From the NCBI RefSeq assembly GCF_014841135.1, contig NZ_JACYTN010000002.1, forward strand, positions 574,263-638,262: DNA of 64,000 nucleotides. Direction: 5' to 3'. Source of the DNA: Paenibacillus arenosi. GTDB lineage: Bacteria; Bacillota; Bacilli; Paenibacillales; Paenibacillaceae. Of this stretch, positions 44,577 through 53,738 are shown in pieces. Position 1 is the stretch's first letter. Each line of letters begins with the position of its first letter. Below the pieces are notes generated by a model that was given only the letters and a program-made list of their open reading frames with translations, was not told the origin of the DNA and did no database searches. Position numbers and translations under genes: made by a program.

Positions 44577-46718
44577 GTGAGCGAATCTTTTCAAAGTGCC
44601 TATCAAGAAGAAGAACAACGTCTTGAACAGACATTGTCTCTTATTCACAGGCAGTATGATGAATTAAAGGAGATTCCGATCTATCGCGGCTCTGACTTCA
44701 CAGAGCAAGTACTTGAAGATCATCGTGAAACAAGAAGGCAAAGGCTGTCGAGAGCGATTAAAGACCCGTACTTCGCAAGAATGGACGTACGACAAGTCGA
44801 TCGAGATAAGAGCCATATTCTCTATATTGGTAAACAAGGCGTCGATGATGAGGAGACATGGAAGCTCGGCGATACAGAGGCCTACCCACTTGTATTGGAT
44901 TGGAGAGCTCCCGTTGCGAGTCTATTTTATGCCTTCAATGGGGGAGAAGACGCGGTTCCGTATGAAACCCCTGAAGGAAGAGAAGAAGCGCAGGTCGATT
45001 TGAAGCGAAATTTGATCATCCGTCAGGAACGTTTACAGCGTGTAGCAGATACGTATAATCGCTCATCTGGAGACGAGCATGTAAACGATGAGTTTCTCGT
45101 GTACCGACTAGGAGAAAATAAAGATAATAAACTTCGTGATATCGTATCCACCATTCAAGCAGAGCAGGATCTTATTATTCGTGCACCGAAAAATAAAGCC
45201 TTATTTATACAAGGGGTTGCAGGTAGTGGTAAGACAACCGTCGCCCTACACCGTTTGGCGTTTCTACTTTATCAGTACCAAGAGCAAGTACGAGCAGAAC
45301 GAATGATAATATTTGCCCCGAACCGGATGTTCTTGGACTATATCTCTGATGTACTCCCGGAACTAGGTGTAGGTGATATTCAACAACGAACCTTTGCTGA
45401 TTGGGCACTAGAGTTAACGGGGCTAGACGAACGGATACATCTCATCAGCGCAGCAGAAGAAGCTGAGCTTTGGTACGGTGAACTGCAAGGAGCCAGTCAA
45501 GATGTTCAAGCTGCTGGCGGTAGGATGAAAGGCTCTCTTGCATGGAGACAACTTATTCAAGATACAGTGCAAGAAATCGTCGAGCAAGCCGTACCAGAAG
45601 AAGACTTCAGTCCATGGGATGGAGCAGCAATTAAGCATGAGCAACTGGTGACATGGTATCACGAAGAATATCGTTCTTATGCTCCTGCCAAGCGACTGGA
45701 ACGTGTATCTGCACGTATTCAACGTTGGATCGAAATGGAACTGAAGCGTGAACGCTCTCGTACAGCCCTTCAGGAGAAGAAGCGTAAATCTTCTTCCCGC
45801 CTGAAAGCCTATATGAAAAAATGGCCAAAGCCCGATGTTCTCCATATATACAAGACGCTGATAAAAACAGACGCTGTACGTCAGTTCTTAACACCAGCAT
45901 TATGGAAACAAACCGTCAGCGATCTGAAACAGAATAACATTCGCCAAGAAGATTTAACAACGTTGACCTATATCCATACGCTTATGTACGGTGTTGAGCG
46001 AACGCATACATTTGATCACATTGTCATTGATGAGGCGCAAGACTTCTCTCCCCTTCATCTGGCTTTATTGAATCAATGCGTCCGCAGCCAATCATTTACT
46101 GTGCTGGGCGATCTTTCTCAAGGTATTCATGCTTATGCAGGCATCGAGAGTTGGGGGGAACTTCGCAATCTATTCCAAGAAGAAGACACAGGTTATTTCG
46201 AGTTAAGAAGAAGCTATCGCTCTACAATGGAAATTATAGAGTTTGCCAATGTCATCTTGGAGCGCGGAATTACGAACCCAATCTTAGCAGAGCCCGTCTT
46301 CCGCAGCGGAGAACCTGTGCAAGTCCTTTCACATGACGAGAATGACCAGCTCACATATATTGAAGCTGAGCTTAACGCCATGAAGGAACATAACTTTGAG
46401 ACCACCGCCCTCCTCACTCGCACAACTGAGGAAGCTCGTCAATTAGCTACTCAGCTCAGAGAAAATGGTTGGGAAATTAATTTGATGGATGGCAAACAAG
46501 ATACGTATGCAGGGGGAATTTCCGTACTGCCTGTATATTTATCTAAAGGTCTAGAGTTCGATGCCGTTACAATCGTAGGCGCAGACAGCAATCGCTATGG
46601 CATGCAGCCATTAGAAGCTCGTTTACTCTATGTCGGTTGTACAAGAGCATTGCACCGCTTATCCGTGCTGTATGCTGGGACATGTAGCCCATTAATAAAT
46701 AGCAGTACCGAAGAATAA
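44577..46718 (+). CDS. helD: UvrD/HelD-type helicase (RNA polymerase recycling factor-like)
   Basis: 713 residues, SF1 helicase. An N-terminal coiled-coil arm (YQEEEQRLEQTLSLIHRQYD) and a GTG start with GGAGGTAAC upstream are typical of HelD. Walker A is GVAGSGKTTVALHRLA near residue 213. Walker B/DEAQ is VIDEAQDFSP near residue 482, and motif V/VI lie in LSKGLEFDAVTIVGAD and YVGCTRALHRLSVLY. HelD binds RNA polymerase and removes stalled or dormant enzyme from DNA using ATP. A plain DNA helicase of the same family is the alternative. It stands alone between terminators. Confidence 0.85.
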   Translation: MSESFQSAYQEEEQRLEQTLSLIHRQYDELKEIPIYRGSDFTEQVLEDHRETRRQRLSRAIKDPYFARMDVRQVDRDKSHILYIGKQGVDDEETWKLGDTEAYPLVLDWRAPVASLFYAFNGGEDAVPYETPEGREEAQVDLKRNLIIRQERLQRVADTYNRSSGDEHVNDEFLVYRLGENKDNKLRDIVSTIQAEQDLIIRAPKNKALFIQGVAGSGKTTVALHRLAFLLYQYQEQVRAERMIIFAPNRMFLDYISDVLPELGVGDIQQRTFADWALELTGLDERIHLISAAEEAELWYGELQGASQDVQAAGGRMKGSLAWRQLIQDTVQEIVEQAVPEEDFSPWDGAAIKHEQLVTWYHEEYRSYAPAKRLERVSARIQRWIEMELKRERSRTALQEKKRKSSSRLKAYMKKWPKPDVLHIYKTLIKTDAVRQFLTPALWKQTVSDLKQNNIRQEDLTTLTYIHTLMYGVERTHTFDHIVIDEAQDFSPLHLALLNQCVRSQSFTVLGDLSQGIHAYAGIESWGELRNLFQEEDTGYFELRRSYRSTMEIIEFANVILERGITNPILAEPVFRSGEPVQVLSHDENDQLTYIEAELNAMKEHNFETTALLTRTTEEARQLATQLRENGWEINLMDGKQDTYAGGISVLPVYLSKGLEFDAVTIVGADSNRYGMQPLEARLLYVGCTRALHRLSVLYAGTCSPLINSSTEE

Positions 46719-46733
46719 CGATATTGACATATG

Positions 46734-46788
46734 AAGCCCAGTTTAATTCCTCTTTAGAAATAAAGATGAGTTTGACTGGGCTTATTCA
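46734..46788. terminator. Terminator after the helD-type gene
   Basis: AAGCCCAGT/ACTGGGCTT stem with a 30-base loop, followed by ATTC. It also ends the convergent ABC operon, less strongly. Confidence 0.65.
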
Positions 46789-46851
46789 TGTTTACATGCA
46801 GTATATAAGCAAGTGATAGATCAAAAATAACAACCCCACACTAGTCAGTCC

Positions 46852-47586
46852 TTATTCCACTTGAAGCCTGTACTTACGATATAACCAAAGCAAAATGACG
46901 CTGTGCAAGGATAAACCAATAATACCTACAACGAAACTAGGAAATTCAGAACCAGCTACAATATCAGGATTCGTCAACATTTCTATAATCCAGTACGGAG
47001 GTGCCCACCAGCCCAGCCAATGCAAATGTTTCGGAAAAAAAGCGACAAGCTGAGGAACGACGACGATTACGCCCGCCGCTTTTGATAAAGCAAGCCCTTC
47101 TACTTTATTCATCGCAAATACACTCATCGCAAGTCCCATCATTAACATTTCCAACATCAACATACTAAAAATAATGAAAAAAGAGTAACCAGATAGAGTT
47201 ATTTGCTGCTGCAGAACAAAGATTAACATAATATAAACGGCTGTAACGAAAATGGGCAGCATATACCGGACCATCATATATCCTTGTCTAGAAATTGGAG
47301 TGATCGAGTAATACGCTATGAGCTGCTCATCCCGCTCGTCCAATAGAGCAAATCCTGTAACAACACCTAACATGAGTGGAATTAAACAGACAAACATACC
47401 GAATACATGAGGGTAATACGCATCGAGATTAATCTGATAATAAAAAGAGATAGATTGATTAATAACAGGCAGCACATATACCGTCATACTGATAAGCAGT
47501 AAAGGAGAAGCCATCAGGAGTAACTGCATCCGTTCGGACTGCAACCTCTTCCCCTCAGCAATAATGAGCGTACTTAATCCTTTCAT
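46852..47586 (-). CDS. ABC exporter permease
   Basis: 244 residues with six hydrophobic segments. ABC-2 type exporter permease by order in the operon and hydrophobicity. A short cytosolic N-terminus (MKGLSTLIIAEGKRLQSER) precedes the first helix. No family-specific motif beyond that. The ATG at 47586 has GGCGGAGGG upstream and overlaps the stop of the previous permease (ATGA). Partner of the permease at 47583-48365 and of the ATPase at 48349-49218. The exported substrate is unknown. Confidence 0.8.
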   Translation of the reverse strand: MKGLSTLIIAEGKRLQSERMQLLLMASPLLLISMTVYVLPVINQSISFYYQINLDAYYPHVFGMFVCLIPLMLGVVTGFALLDERDEQLIAYYSITPISRQGYMMVRYMLPIFVTAVYIMLIFVLQQQITLSGYSFFIIFSMLMLEMLMMGLAMSVFAMNKVEGLALSKAAGVIVVVPQLVAFFPKHLHWLGWWAPPYWIIEMLTNPDIVAGSEFPSFVVGIIGLSLHSVILLWLYRKYRLQVE

Positions 47587-48365
47587 AATCGTTTCCCTCC
47601 GCCTTGTATGGACATCATGTACTGATAGAATCGATGGCGGGCCCAACCAAACAACAAGATAGAAGCTACAGTTAAATAGAGAAAAGCGTATGCGCCTTCC
47701 ATGATGTGCAATGGTTCAAATGCGGACTGTATGATCAGAAGGGATGCCTGTGTTGGCCAGAGCAAGTAAAGTGGAGTTTTCCATAAGTTTAGCCAGCCCA
47801 ACAGCGGCACCATGCTGATGACTCCATACAACGATGAAACAGCAAAAAACTCATTTACCGTCGTGCATTTTGCAGCCACTCCTACACCGAGTAAAGTAAA
47901 CATAATGGAAGTAAGCCACACCCCAAATAAAAATGATAAAAAATGTGCCGTAAAACCAAACGTAAACAAATGAATGATTGAACTACTCAATACGGATAGA
48001 ACACTTAAAGATAATACTTTAGACCATATATAGTATTCCGGAGAATAAGGGGTCATAAATAACGGATCAAGCAAATGCTGTCCCTTCTCAATCATAATTA
48101 AGCCACCTATAAAGAAAAACCCAAGCACACTGGGGTCTGTAAAAGTAATGAACACATTCGCAGATTCACGATATTCAATTGGCACAAGGTGCAAAATGAT
48201 TATATATAACGTACTAACTAAGGCATAAACGTAGTAGAAACCATGGCGAAATTGAATGCGTATATCGTTCCAAATTCCATTACGAAGAAGTGACCATTGG
48301 CACGCCCCAATCGAAGTGAATTGAGATAGTAATCCCATATCCATCCACCTATTGTTCCGCTTCAT
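47583..48365 (-). CDS. ABC exporter permease (fluoroquinolone-export-like)
   Basis: 260 residues with six hydrophobic segments. ABC-2-type permease. GAGGGCTCTTC precedes the ATG at 48365, inside the last codons of the ATPase gene (17-base overlap), so the start further upstream is rejected. It forms one exporter with the next permease. The first part of the chain (WSLLRNGIWNDIRIQFRHGFYYVY) is the typical N-terminal cytosolic/first helix region of such permeases. Substrate unknown; candidates include antimicrobial compounds. Confidence 0.8.
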   Translation of the reverse strand: MKRNNRWMDMGLLSQFTSIGACQWSLLRNGIWNDIRIQFRHGFYYVYALVSTLYIIILHLVPIEYRESANVFITFTDPSVLGFFFIGGLIMIEKGQHLLDPLFMTPYSPEYYIWSKVLSLSVLSVLSSSIIHLFTFGFTAHFLSFLFGVWLTSIMFTLLGVGVAAKCTTVNEFFAVSSLYGVISMVPLLGWLNLWKTPLYLLWPTQASLLIIQSAFEPLHIMEGAYAFLYLTVASILLFGWARHRFYQYMMSIQGGGKRL

Positions 48366-49218
48366 GAAGAGCCCTCCCTGTAACTCGAATAAATAGTTGT
48401 TCAAGTGACATTTCATGGCTATGAATAGATAAGAGCTCATGCGAATTCATTATGCTGTGGAATTGTGTATGCTGACTTAACTCATGAGTTGGTACATGTA
48501 AAGCCTTTACACTGCCATCTTCATGGGCGTATTTCACTTCTACTTGAGTCTGACCAGCTTCTTTCATCAAGCGAGCTGGTGTATCAATTAGACGAATCTT
48601 TCCATCAACGACAAAGGCAACTCTATCACATAACTGTTCGGCAAGAGCCATGTTGTGCGTAGTCAGAACGATCGTCCTGCCTTCTTCTTTTTGTTTGATC
48701 ATAAGTTGTTTGATATGAGCTGCATTCGTCGGATCTAGTCCAGAAGTAGGTTCATCGAGGAACAGTAGTTGCGGGTGATGCATAAGCGAGCGTGCCAAGT
48801 TTAAGCGCATTTTCATACCTTTGGAATAGTCCTGCACTTTTCGATCCGCGTAGTCCTCTAGAGAAACCCACCGTAACGCTTCGTTCACTTCCACTGTCGG
48901 TACTGAGTAGAGCGTACGAAACATTTGCAAGTTCTCCCGTGCTGTTAAACGCATATAAAAGTTAGGAAATTCAAATGCAACCCCAATTTTTTCGTAAAAC
49001 GTTCTATTGCTACGAGCAATCTCACCCCCCAGTACTTTCACGCTTCCTGTATAATCTTTCAACATGCCGATTAGAACTTTTTGTGTTGTGCTTTTGCCAG
49101 CACCAGAAGGACCTAATAATCCAAAAATTTCTCCAGTGCCGATCTGAAAATTCATATCTTGTAATATCGGCTGCTTGCTGCCGGGATACGCGTAAGACAT
49201 TTCATGAACTTCAATCAT
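48349..49218 (-). CDS. ABC exporter ATP-binding protein
   Basis: 289 residues. Walker A LLGPSGAGKSTTQKVL near residue 35, Q-loop, signature YSKGMKMRLNLARSL near residue 130 and Walker B LLFLDEPTSGLDP near residue 150. Belongs to the ABC-2 type (drug, antibiotic or lantibiotic export) branch. Its gene overlaps the TetR gene by 8 bases and the next permease by 17. AGGAGAG upstream sets the start. Confidence 0.93.
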   Translation of the reverse strand: MIEVHEMSYAYPGSKQPILQDMNFQIGTGEIFGLLGPSGAGKSTTQKVLIGMLKDYTGSVKVLGGEIARSNRTFYEKIGVAFEFPNFYMRLTARENLQMFRTLYSVPTVEVNEALRWVSLEDYADRKVQDYSKGMKMRLNLARSLMHHPQLLFLDEPTSGLDPTNAAHIKQLMIKQKEEGRTIVLTTHNMALAEQLCDRVAFVVDGKIRLIDTPARLMKEAGQTQVEVKYAHEDGSVKALHVPTHELSQHTQFHSIMNSHELLSIHSHEMSLEQLFIRVTGRALHEAEQ

Positions 49219-49822
49219 CCGTGCTCTCCTCCTGAATGATGCCCTGTGCTATACAATCACAAAGCAATTCTAATGTAACTGCATACCTATCTTCACCGAT
49301 CTGTTGTTTCTGCAGCGCCACTAGCACAACCGCCTGCATCAAACTGACGATATGGTCGGGTTCTCTGGCTGCAATCCATCCTTCGGCCTGTCCCCGTTCT
49401 ATCCATGACTTCATCGTATCCTTATCTTGCTGAAACAGCTCAGCTTGTTTCTCCGGAGATAATTTGCGTATAACCGCATTCATCGTATCTGCATCATACA
49501 GCCATTTTAATAACGGGTTGTTTTCCACCAAAGAAATCGAGTGCAATAAAAATTGTCTAAACTGTGATCGATTCATCTTCGGTTGGTTTAAGAAAGATGA
49601 GAGGGATGCATGAACGCTTCGCTCTTCCAAAAGAAGAATATCAAGAAAGAGCTCTTCTTTTGAACGATAAAATAAATAAAACGTACCTTGCGCGACACCA
49701 ACAGCTGTCGTAATATCAGCAATACTTGTTTTCTTAAGCCCAAATTGGGTGAATAAATTTCTAGCATGCTCAATGAATTGCTCACCTATTGCTTGACGTT
49801 GATGATCATTAAACTTTGGCAT
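49211..49822 (-). CDS. TetR family transcriptional regulator
   Basis: 203 residues. The N-terminal helix-turn-helix reads FTQFGLKKTSIADITTAVGV followed by GTFYLFYRSKEELFLDIL. The C-terminal ligand-binding domain is helical. It is the first gene of the exporter operon and therefore likely represses it until an export substrate appears. GGAGGGC lies before the ATG. Confidence 0.93.
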   Translation of the reverse strand: MPKFNDHQRQAIGEQFIEHARNLFTQFGLKKTSIADITTAVGVAQGTFYLFYRSKEELFLDILLLEERSVHASLSSFLNQPKMNRSQFRQFLLHSISLVENNPLLKWLYDADTMNAVIRKLSPEKQAELFQQDKDTMKSWIERGQAEGWIAAREPDHIVSLMQAVVLVALQKQQIGEDRYAVTLELLCDCIAQGIIQEESTDD

Positions 49823-49996
49823 ATCGATTGCCCTCCAGCAGCACTCATCACGATATTATGAATGATTTTGATTTTTATTCACATAATACATATCATATTC
49901 AACTGGCTTATTTTGTCAAGTAAAATAATTCTTGTTTGAACGATCATTTCATGAAACTTTTTCTAGTCATAAAACGTCATTCTATAGAAGGAGGTT

Positions 49997-50461
49997 ATGA
50001 AATTGAAAAAAACCGCCCTAATAACCTTTACACTAGCCGTCGCTCTTACATTACATCCCGATTTTTCTGTACAGGCAGCTGCTGCAGTTGATAATCAAGC
50101 CGTTAATGTGATCAATGCTCATGGGGAATCTATTTTATCAGGAGCAATTATGCACGAAGGTGCTAGCTACATCCTTGCTTCACAGCTTCATGAAGTGATG
50201 GACGTTGAACTGAGTTGGGAATCTACTTCCCATTCCGTTATCATAAAAGATGCGCGACACCAGGTAAATTGGTATTCCATTAGTGACAAACTTAAAGTAA
50301 ATGGAAAAGATGTTACTTTAACCGAAAAACCGATTATTAAAAATAAACGCACATACGTACCTATTTCACTACTAAAAAAAGTATTCCATCTTCCAGTCAG
50401 TTGGGACCAGCCATCCAAGACCGTAATCTTCTTGGATGGTAATCCAGCTGACGACTCGTAA
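49997..50461 (+). CDS. Secreted copper amine oxidase N-terminal-like (stalk) domain protein
   Basis: 154 residues. A signal peptide (about residues 1-30, core LITFTLAVALTL, cleavage near VQAAA) is followed by a stalk domain. The repeat-like segments ASYILASQLHEVMDVELSWE and YVPISLLKKVFHLPVSWDQ are typical of the CuAO N1-like domain found in Paenibacillus surface and secreted proteins. The rest of an amine oxidase is absent. The likely role is structural or binding, in the envelope. AAGGAGGTT precedes the ATG at 49997; a TTG two codons later is also possible. Confidence 0.8.
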   Translation: MKLKKTALITFTLAVALTLHPDFSVQAAAAVDNQAVNVINAHGESILSGAIMHEGASYILASQLHEVMDVELSWESTSHSVIIKDARHQVNWYSISDKLKVNGKDVTLTEKPIIKNKRTYVPISLLKKVFHLPVSWDQPSKTVIFLDGNPADDS

Positions 50462-50472
50462 TGCATAAAAAA

Positions 50473-50512
50473 CAACCTTAGTTCGTATTTACACGAAACT
50501 AAGGCTGTCACA
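50473..50512. terminator. Terminator after stalk protein and PH-domain operon
   Basis: ACCTTAGTTCGT/ACGAAACTAAGG stem (near 50483-50512), with GTTGTTTTTT on the minus strand. Confidence 0.7.
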
Positions 50513-50520
50513 GAGAATAG

Positions 50521-52098
50521 TTAATTTTGTTGTTTTGCTCGTTGGTCTCTCCTAGACCAGTTCCATACCTCTTCTACGTCTTGCTCATCCAAGCATTGAG
50601 TACTGAAACTGGTTCCCCCAACATCCCCCATTAATTTCACTTTCATACGCTGGAGACGCATCTTCTTCTGAATAGGTGTTGAGCTCTTTTGGAAGGTCAC
50701 CATTTGCTTACGACGTGCAAAAATCGTATAACGTGCCAAATCCCTTTTCCAAATGGTAAGCTGTTCATCACGACACGTGAATCCCTCGTCATAATGCGCC
50801 GCATAAGAAAGAGGTACGGTGATGACGAATAATAATAGAACCCACCAGCCGACCATACCAAAGTACCAAACGGCGGCAGCTGTAAGTAATCCATTTATAA
50901 GGATATCCCATTTGAAGAAGCTCCAAATTGCTCTCTTTGGGGAACGCTTCTCTCGCTCGACCCAATTGAATTGTGGAACCATTTCAATCAACCAGCTTTG
51001 TAAGAGCTGCTTACGAATAAATGGATGTAAAATAACAGTTTCGTTTTTGTTAGAAGATACAACATGAAGTCCAACTTCTGCATATCCTAGCACTTGACGC
51101 AGAACACCTTCCTTCACAACGATCGCCTGCACCCGCTTAATGCGAAACACATGCTTCTTCTTCTCTAACAGCCCATAGGAAATACTCATTTGATTTCCAT
51201 CAGACTCTAATTGGAATCCACCATATTTCAACATATAAAGAACCGTGGAAAGAGCCCATGCTGCAATTACACCTACGATGACGATCCCCCACCAAGTTGG
51301 GAAAATCATTTGAACCACTGAAAGGATTCGATCGTAGAGAGATGCTGGCAGGATGTCATCAGCAAATGAAATAACACCTAGTATAAAAGTGATAACCAAC
51401 CCAATATTGACCGTTGTAATCGATGCAAATAATACTTCGCTAAAAGGCAGCTTGTATGTATAGGCAGTGGTCTGATCTGTATTATCATACTCACGCTCTC
51501 GTTTGTTATCCATAACATCAGGTGAGAGAATAGCACTCTGCTCCGAAGCTAGATGTGACGGAGAAACATCATTACTCTGTTCCTGGCTCAGCTCTTGCCG
51601 AACCTGCCCATCTTGTTTCTGCTTCATCGACGATGATTGGCTGCGAATCCACCGCTCCAATTCGTTTGCGGTTGCGAGTGTTATTGCTTTTAGTACGCCA
51701 TCCCCTTCAGACTTCCCCCCCGGCATTTCGATCTTGATCCGAGCAATACCTAGTAAGCGATGAAGTAACGGCTGCTCCACATTCACAGAATGAATACGAG
51801 AGTAATAAAGATTACGTTCTTCTCTAAACAAAATGCCTTTGTGGATACGAACACGGTCATGCTCCAGCACATAATAGAATCGCTGCCAAGACAAATAGCT
51901 TGTCATTAACCCAAGCAGCAAAAAACCAGGCAGAATCGCGTGGTACCATTCTAATTGAGCCGCATCCCTTATATCTAAGGAAACGATAATAATTAATGGA
52001 ATAAGAGCCTTAATAACCTCCAGCCAAGATAGCAATATTTGGGCAGGATGAAGCTTATATCGAGTTGGTGATTGCTTTACACGTTCGTGATCATTCAT
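50521..52098 (-). CDS. ydbT: Bacterial PH-domain membrane protein (YdbT-like)
   Basis: 525 residues. Three bacterial PH (bPH2/DUF304) segments alternate with hydrophobic helices: FYYVLEHDRVRIHKGILFRE near 75, FQLESDGNQMSISYGLLEKK near 285 and DEGFTCRDEQLTIWKRD near 425. A Gln/Ser/Asp-rich linker (KQKDGQVRQELSQEQ) lies near residue 170. Partner of the short PH protein upstream, as YdbT is of YdbS in B. subtilis, where the pair gives resistance to a bacteriocin. It overlaps the upstream gene by 8 bases and is last in the operon. Confidence 0.85.
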   Translation of the reverse strand: MNDHERVKQSPTRYKLHPAQILLSWLEVIKALIPLIIIVSLDIRDAAQLEWYHAILPGFLLLGLMTSYLSWQRFYYVLEHDRVRIHKGILFREERNLYYSRIHSVNVEQPLLHRLLGIARIKIEMPGGKSEGDGVLKAITLATANELERWIRSQSSSMKQKQDGQVRQELSQEQSNDVSPSHLASEQSAILSPDVMDNKREREYDNTDQTTAYTYKLPFSEVLFASITTVNIGLVITFILGVISFADDILPASLYDRILSVVQMIFPTWWGIVIVGVIAAWALSTVLYMLKYGGFQLESDGNQMSISYGLLEKKKHVFRIKRVQAIVVKEGVLRQVLGYAEVGLHVVSSNKNETVILHPFIRKQLLQSWLIEMVPQFNWVEREKRSPKRAIWSFFKWDILINGLLTAAAVWYFGMVGWWVLLLFVITVPLSYAAHYDEGFTCRDEQLTIWKRDLARYTIFARRKQMVTFQKSSTPIQKKMRLQRMKVKLMGDVGGTSFSTQCLDEQDVEEVWNWSRRDQRAKQQN

Positions 52099-52579
52099 CG
52101 GTATCCACCACCCGTGCTAACGTACCGATATAAGACTTAAGATCATCTGCCTCCTTTTGGAGTAATCCGCTAATTTTATGCGTACCGGCAGCTGTAACAA
52201 TCATCGTAGATGCTAGCCCAAATTTGCGCAGCAGTGGTCCTGTCTCTGTTTCTACATGCTGTACTTTTGTCATTGGTATAAGCACATGACTGCGGAACCA
52301 GACCCCTTGCTTAATTTCCATTTCCTCTTCGTGAACGACAAAGGAAAAGTATTGATACTCAAGTCTAGGCCAAATAAAAACATACAAGACAAACAATAAG
52401 ACAGCACCAATGCATGCTGTAATGGCTGGCCATAGCAGCCAACTCCACATATATGCACATACGAAGTAAACTATAGCTCCTAACAATATCAAGGAAGTAC
52501 TAAAAATACTGCGCCATCTAAATACATCCAACATCTTTTCGTGCAGCATGCGCATAGGTTGGTTTTCTCTCTCTATCAT
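52091..52579 (-). CDS. ydbS: Bacterial PH-domain membrane protein (YdbS-like)
   Basis: 162 residues. Two adjacent hydrophobic helices (about residues 22-68) are followed by a bPH2 domain: YFSFVVHEEEMEIKQGVWFR and VLIPMTKVQHVETETGPLLRKFG. GCGGAGGG precedes the ATG. It overlaps the longer PH protein by 8 bases. Such pairs are membrane-associated and may sense or counteract envelope stress. Confidence 0.85.
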   Translation of the reverse strand: MIERENQPMRMLHEKMLDVFRWRSIFSTSLILLGAIVYFVCAYMWSWLLWPAITACIGAVLLFVLYVFIWPRLEYQYFSFVVHEEEMEIKQGVWFRSHVLIPMTKVQHVETETGPLLRKFGLASTMIVTAAGTHKISGLLQKEADDLKSYIGTLARVVDTDE

Positions 52580-52604
52580 GACAATCCCTCCGCTGTACTT
52601 GTAT

Positions 52605-53738
52605 CTATGGTTTCATTTCTACTGGGGATGGATATGGGGTGAGTTTCTCCGCCCACTTCAGAAGTTCATCTTGCTTTAAGTCAGGATGACGACTCATTAA
52701 TTCATAAAGATAGCCGTTCTCCTCCCAAGAAAGTATCTGAAGCTCTTCCCAATACGTCCCTTGCTTGTTTCTAACTTTCACTTTGTTATCATTTGCTGAA
52801 GTATTATCTCCAACATTTGCAGATGGTGAGATATACAATTGAAACATTGGCGTTCCGTCAGGCTTATCATAAATAAGCGAAATTAATGTCCAGTCTACAT
52901 CCTCTCCAAAGTCATACACTTCTTTTTCCACATGTGAAAGTTTAATATCTTGATTTTGAGATAGATGCATCAAACCGCTCTTTAGTAATTTGGCAGCCTC
53001 TTGCAAAGTAATTCGATCTGGCTCGCTACTCTCATCCATCTCCTCTATCATTACATGTGACGGAACAATTAACTCCAATTCCTTATCTTCGAACTTGTTC
53101 CTCGTTTCAAAGAGCGTATACTCCGTTACAAATTCGACTTCATCGGACCGTTCTGAGTCTTTCAATACCATCCATGTTTCCTTATCAATCCACAGTTCTA
53201 TTTCTGAGCGGTAAGATGAATCTTTCGCTACAGCACGTAGACGCTGTACCGGTCGTCCCAAAAAGGTATCATCCTCTACCGATTTAATGGTGTAATTTTT
53301 ACGGATCGACTCCATCTGCATCATAAAACTTTCGCGAGTTCCAAAGGACACTTCTGGATCATCTGGGGAAAATGAAGTGGTGTAGGCTACTTTATCGCCC
53401 TTTGTATAAGTGAGCAAGTCTCGCGGTGTCTGTAGACTAAAATGAACCTTATTTCCCTCTATCATTTCTCGATAAACCCGTCCCTGCTTAGCATCCACCC
53501 ATTCTTTTATCAAATACTTCTCATCTTTTGACTTCCCGTCCTTATACGTATAAGTCATGTTCGCCTCCGCATAATAAGAAACCAATTCATAGTTAGGCGG
53601 CGTTACCATATCTAAGAAATTACTAGGTGGTTCGGACTTATTCCAGTTCCAGTTCCAACTCCAGCCACAGCCTGCCACTGAGAAAACGATGAAGACAACA
53701 AAGATCCATTTGATAACTGTCAAACCTTTTGTTCTCAT
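52605..53738 (-). CDS. LolA-like lipoprotein of a two-component operon
   Basis: 377 residues. Lipoprotein signal with lipobox VAGCG (Cys near residue 24). After the Cys stands an odd Trp-rich stretch WSWNWNWNKSEPPSNF. The mature part resembles LolA/RseB-type lipid or envelope binding (EMIEGNKVHFSLQTPRDLLTYTKGDKVAYT, SYRSEIELWIDKETWMVLKD). It should sit on the outer membrane face. Its gene overlaps the kinase by 4 bases and is followed by two PH-domain proteins, so it may feed a signal to the sensor or be a target. GGAGGACAATGATAC precedes the ATG. Confidence 0.65.
   Translation of the reverse strand: MRTKGLTVIKWIFVVFIVFSVAGCGWSWNWNWNKSEPPSNFLDMVTPPNYELVSYYAEANMTYTYKDGKSKDEKYLIKEWVDAKQGRVYREMIEGNKVHFSLQTPRDLLTYTKGDKVAYTTSFSPDDPEVSFGTRESFMMQMESIRKNYTIKSVEDDTFLGRPVQRLRAVAKDSSYRSEIELWIDKETWMVLKDSERSDEVEFVTEYTLFETRNKFEDKELELIVPSHVMIEEMDESSEPDRITLQEAAKLLKSGLMHLSQNQDIKLSHVEKEVYDFGEDVDWTLISLIYDKPDGTPMFQLYISPSANVGDNTSANDNKVKVRNKQGTYWEELQILSWEENGYLYELMSRHPDLKQDELLKWAEKLTPYPSPVEMKP

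Noticed and set aside
45423..45845. 140-codon minus-strand frame in the helD-type gene
   Set aside because: Shadow of the helicase gene with Cys/Phe/Leu-rich random composition.
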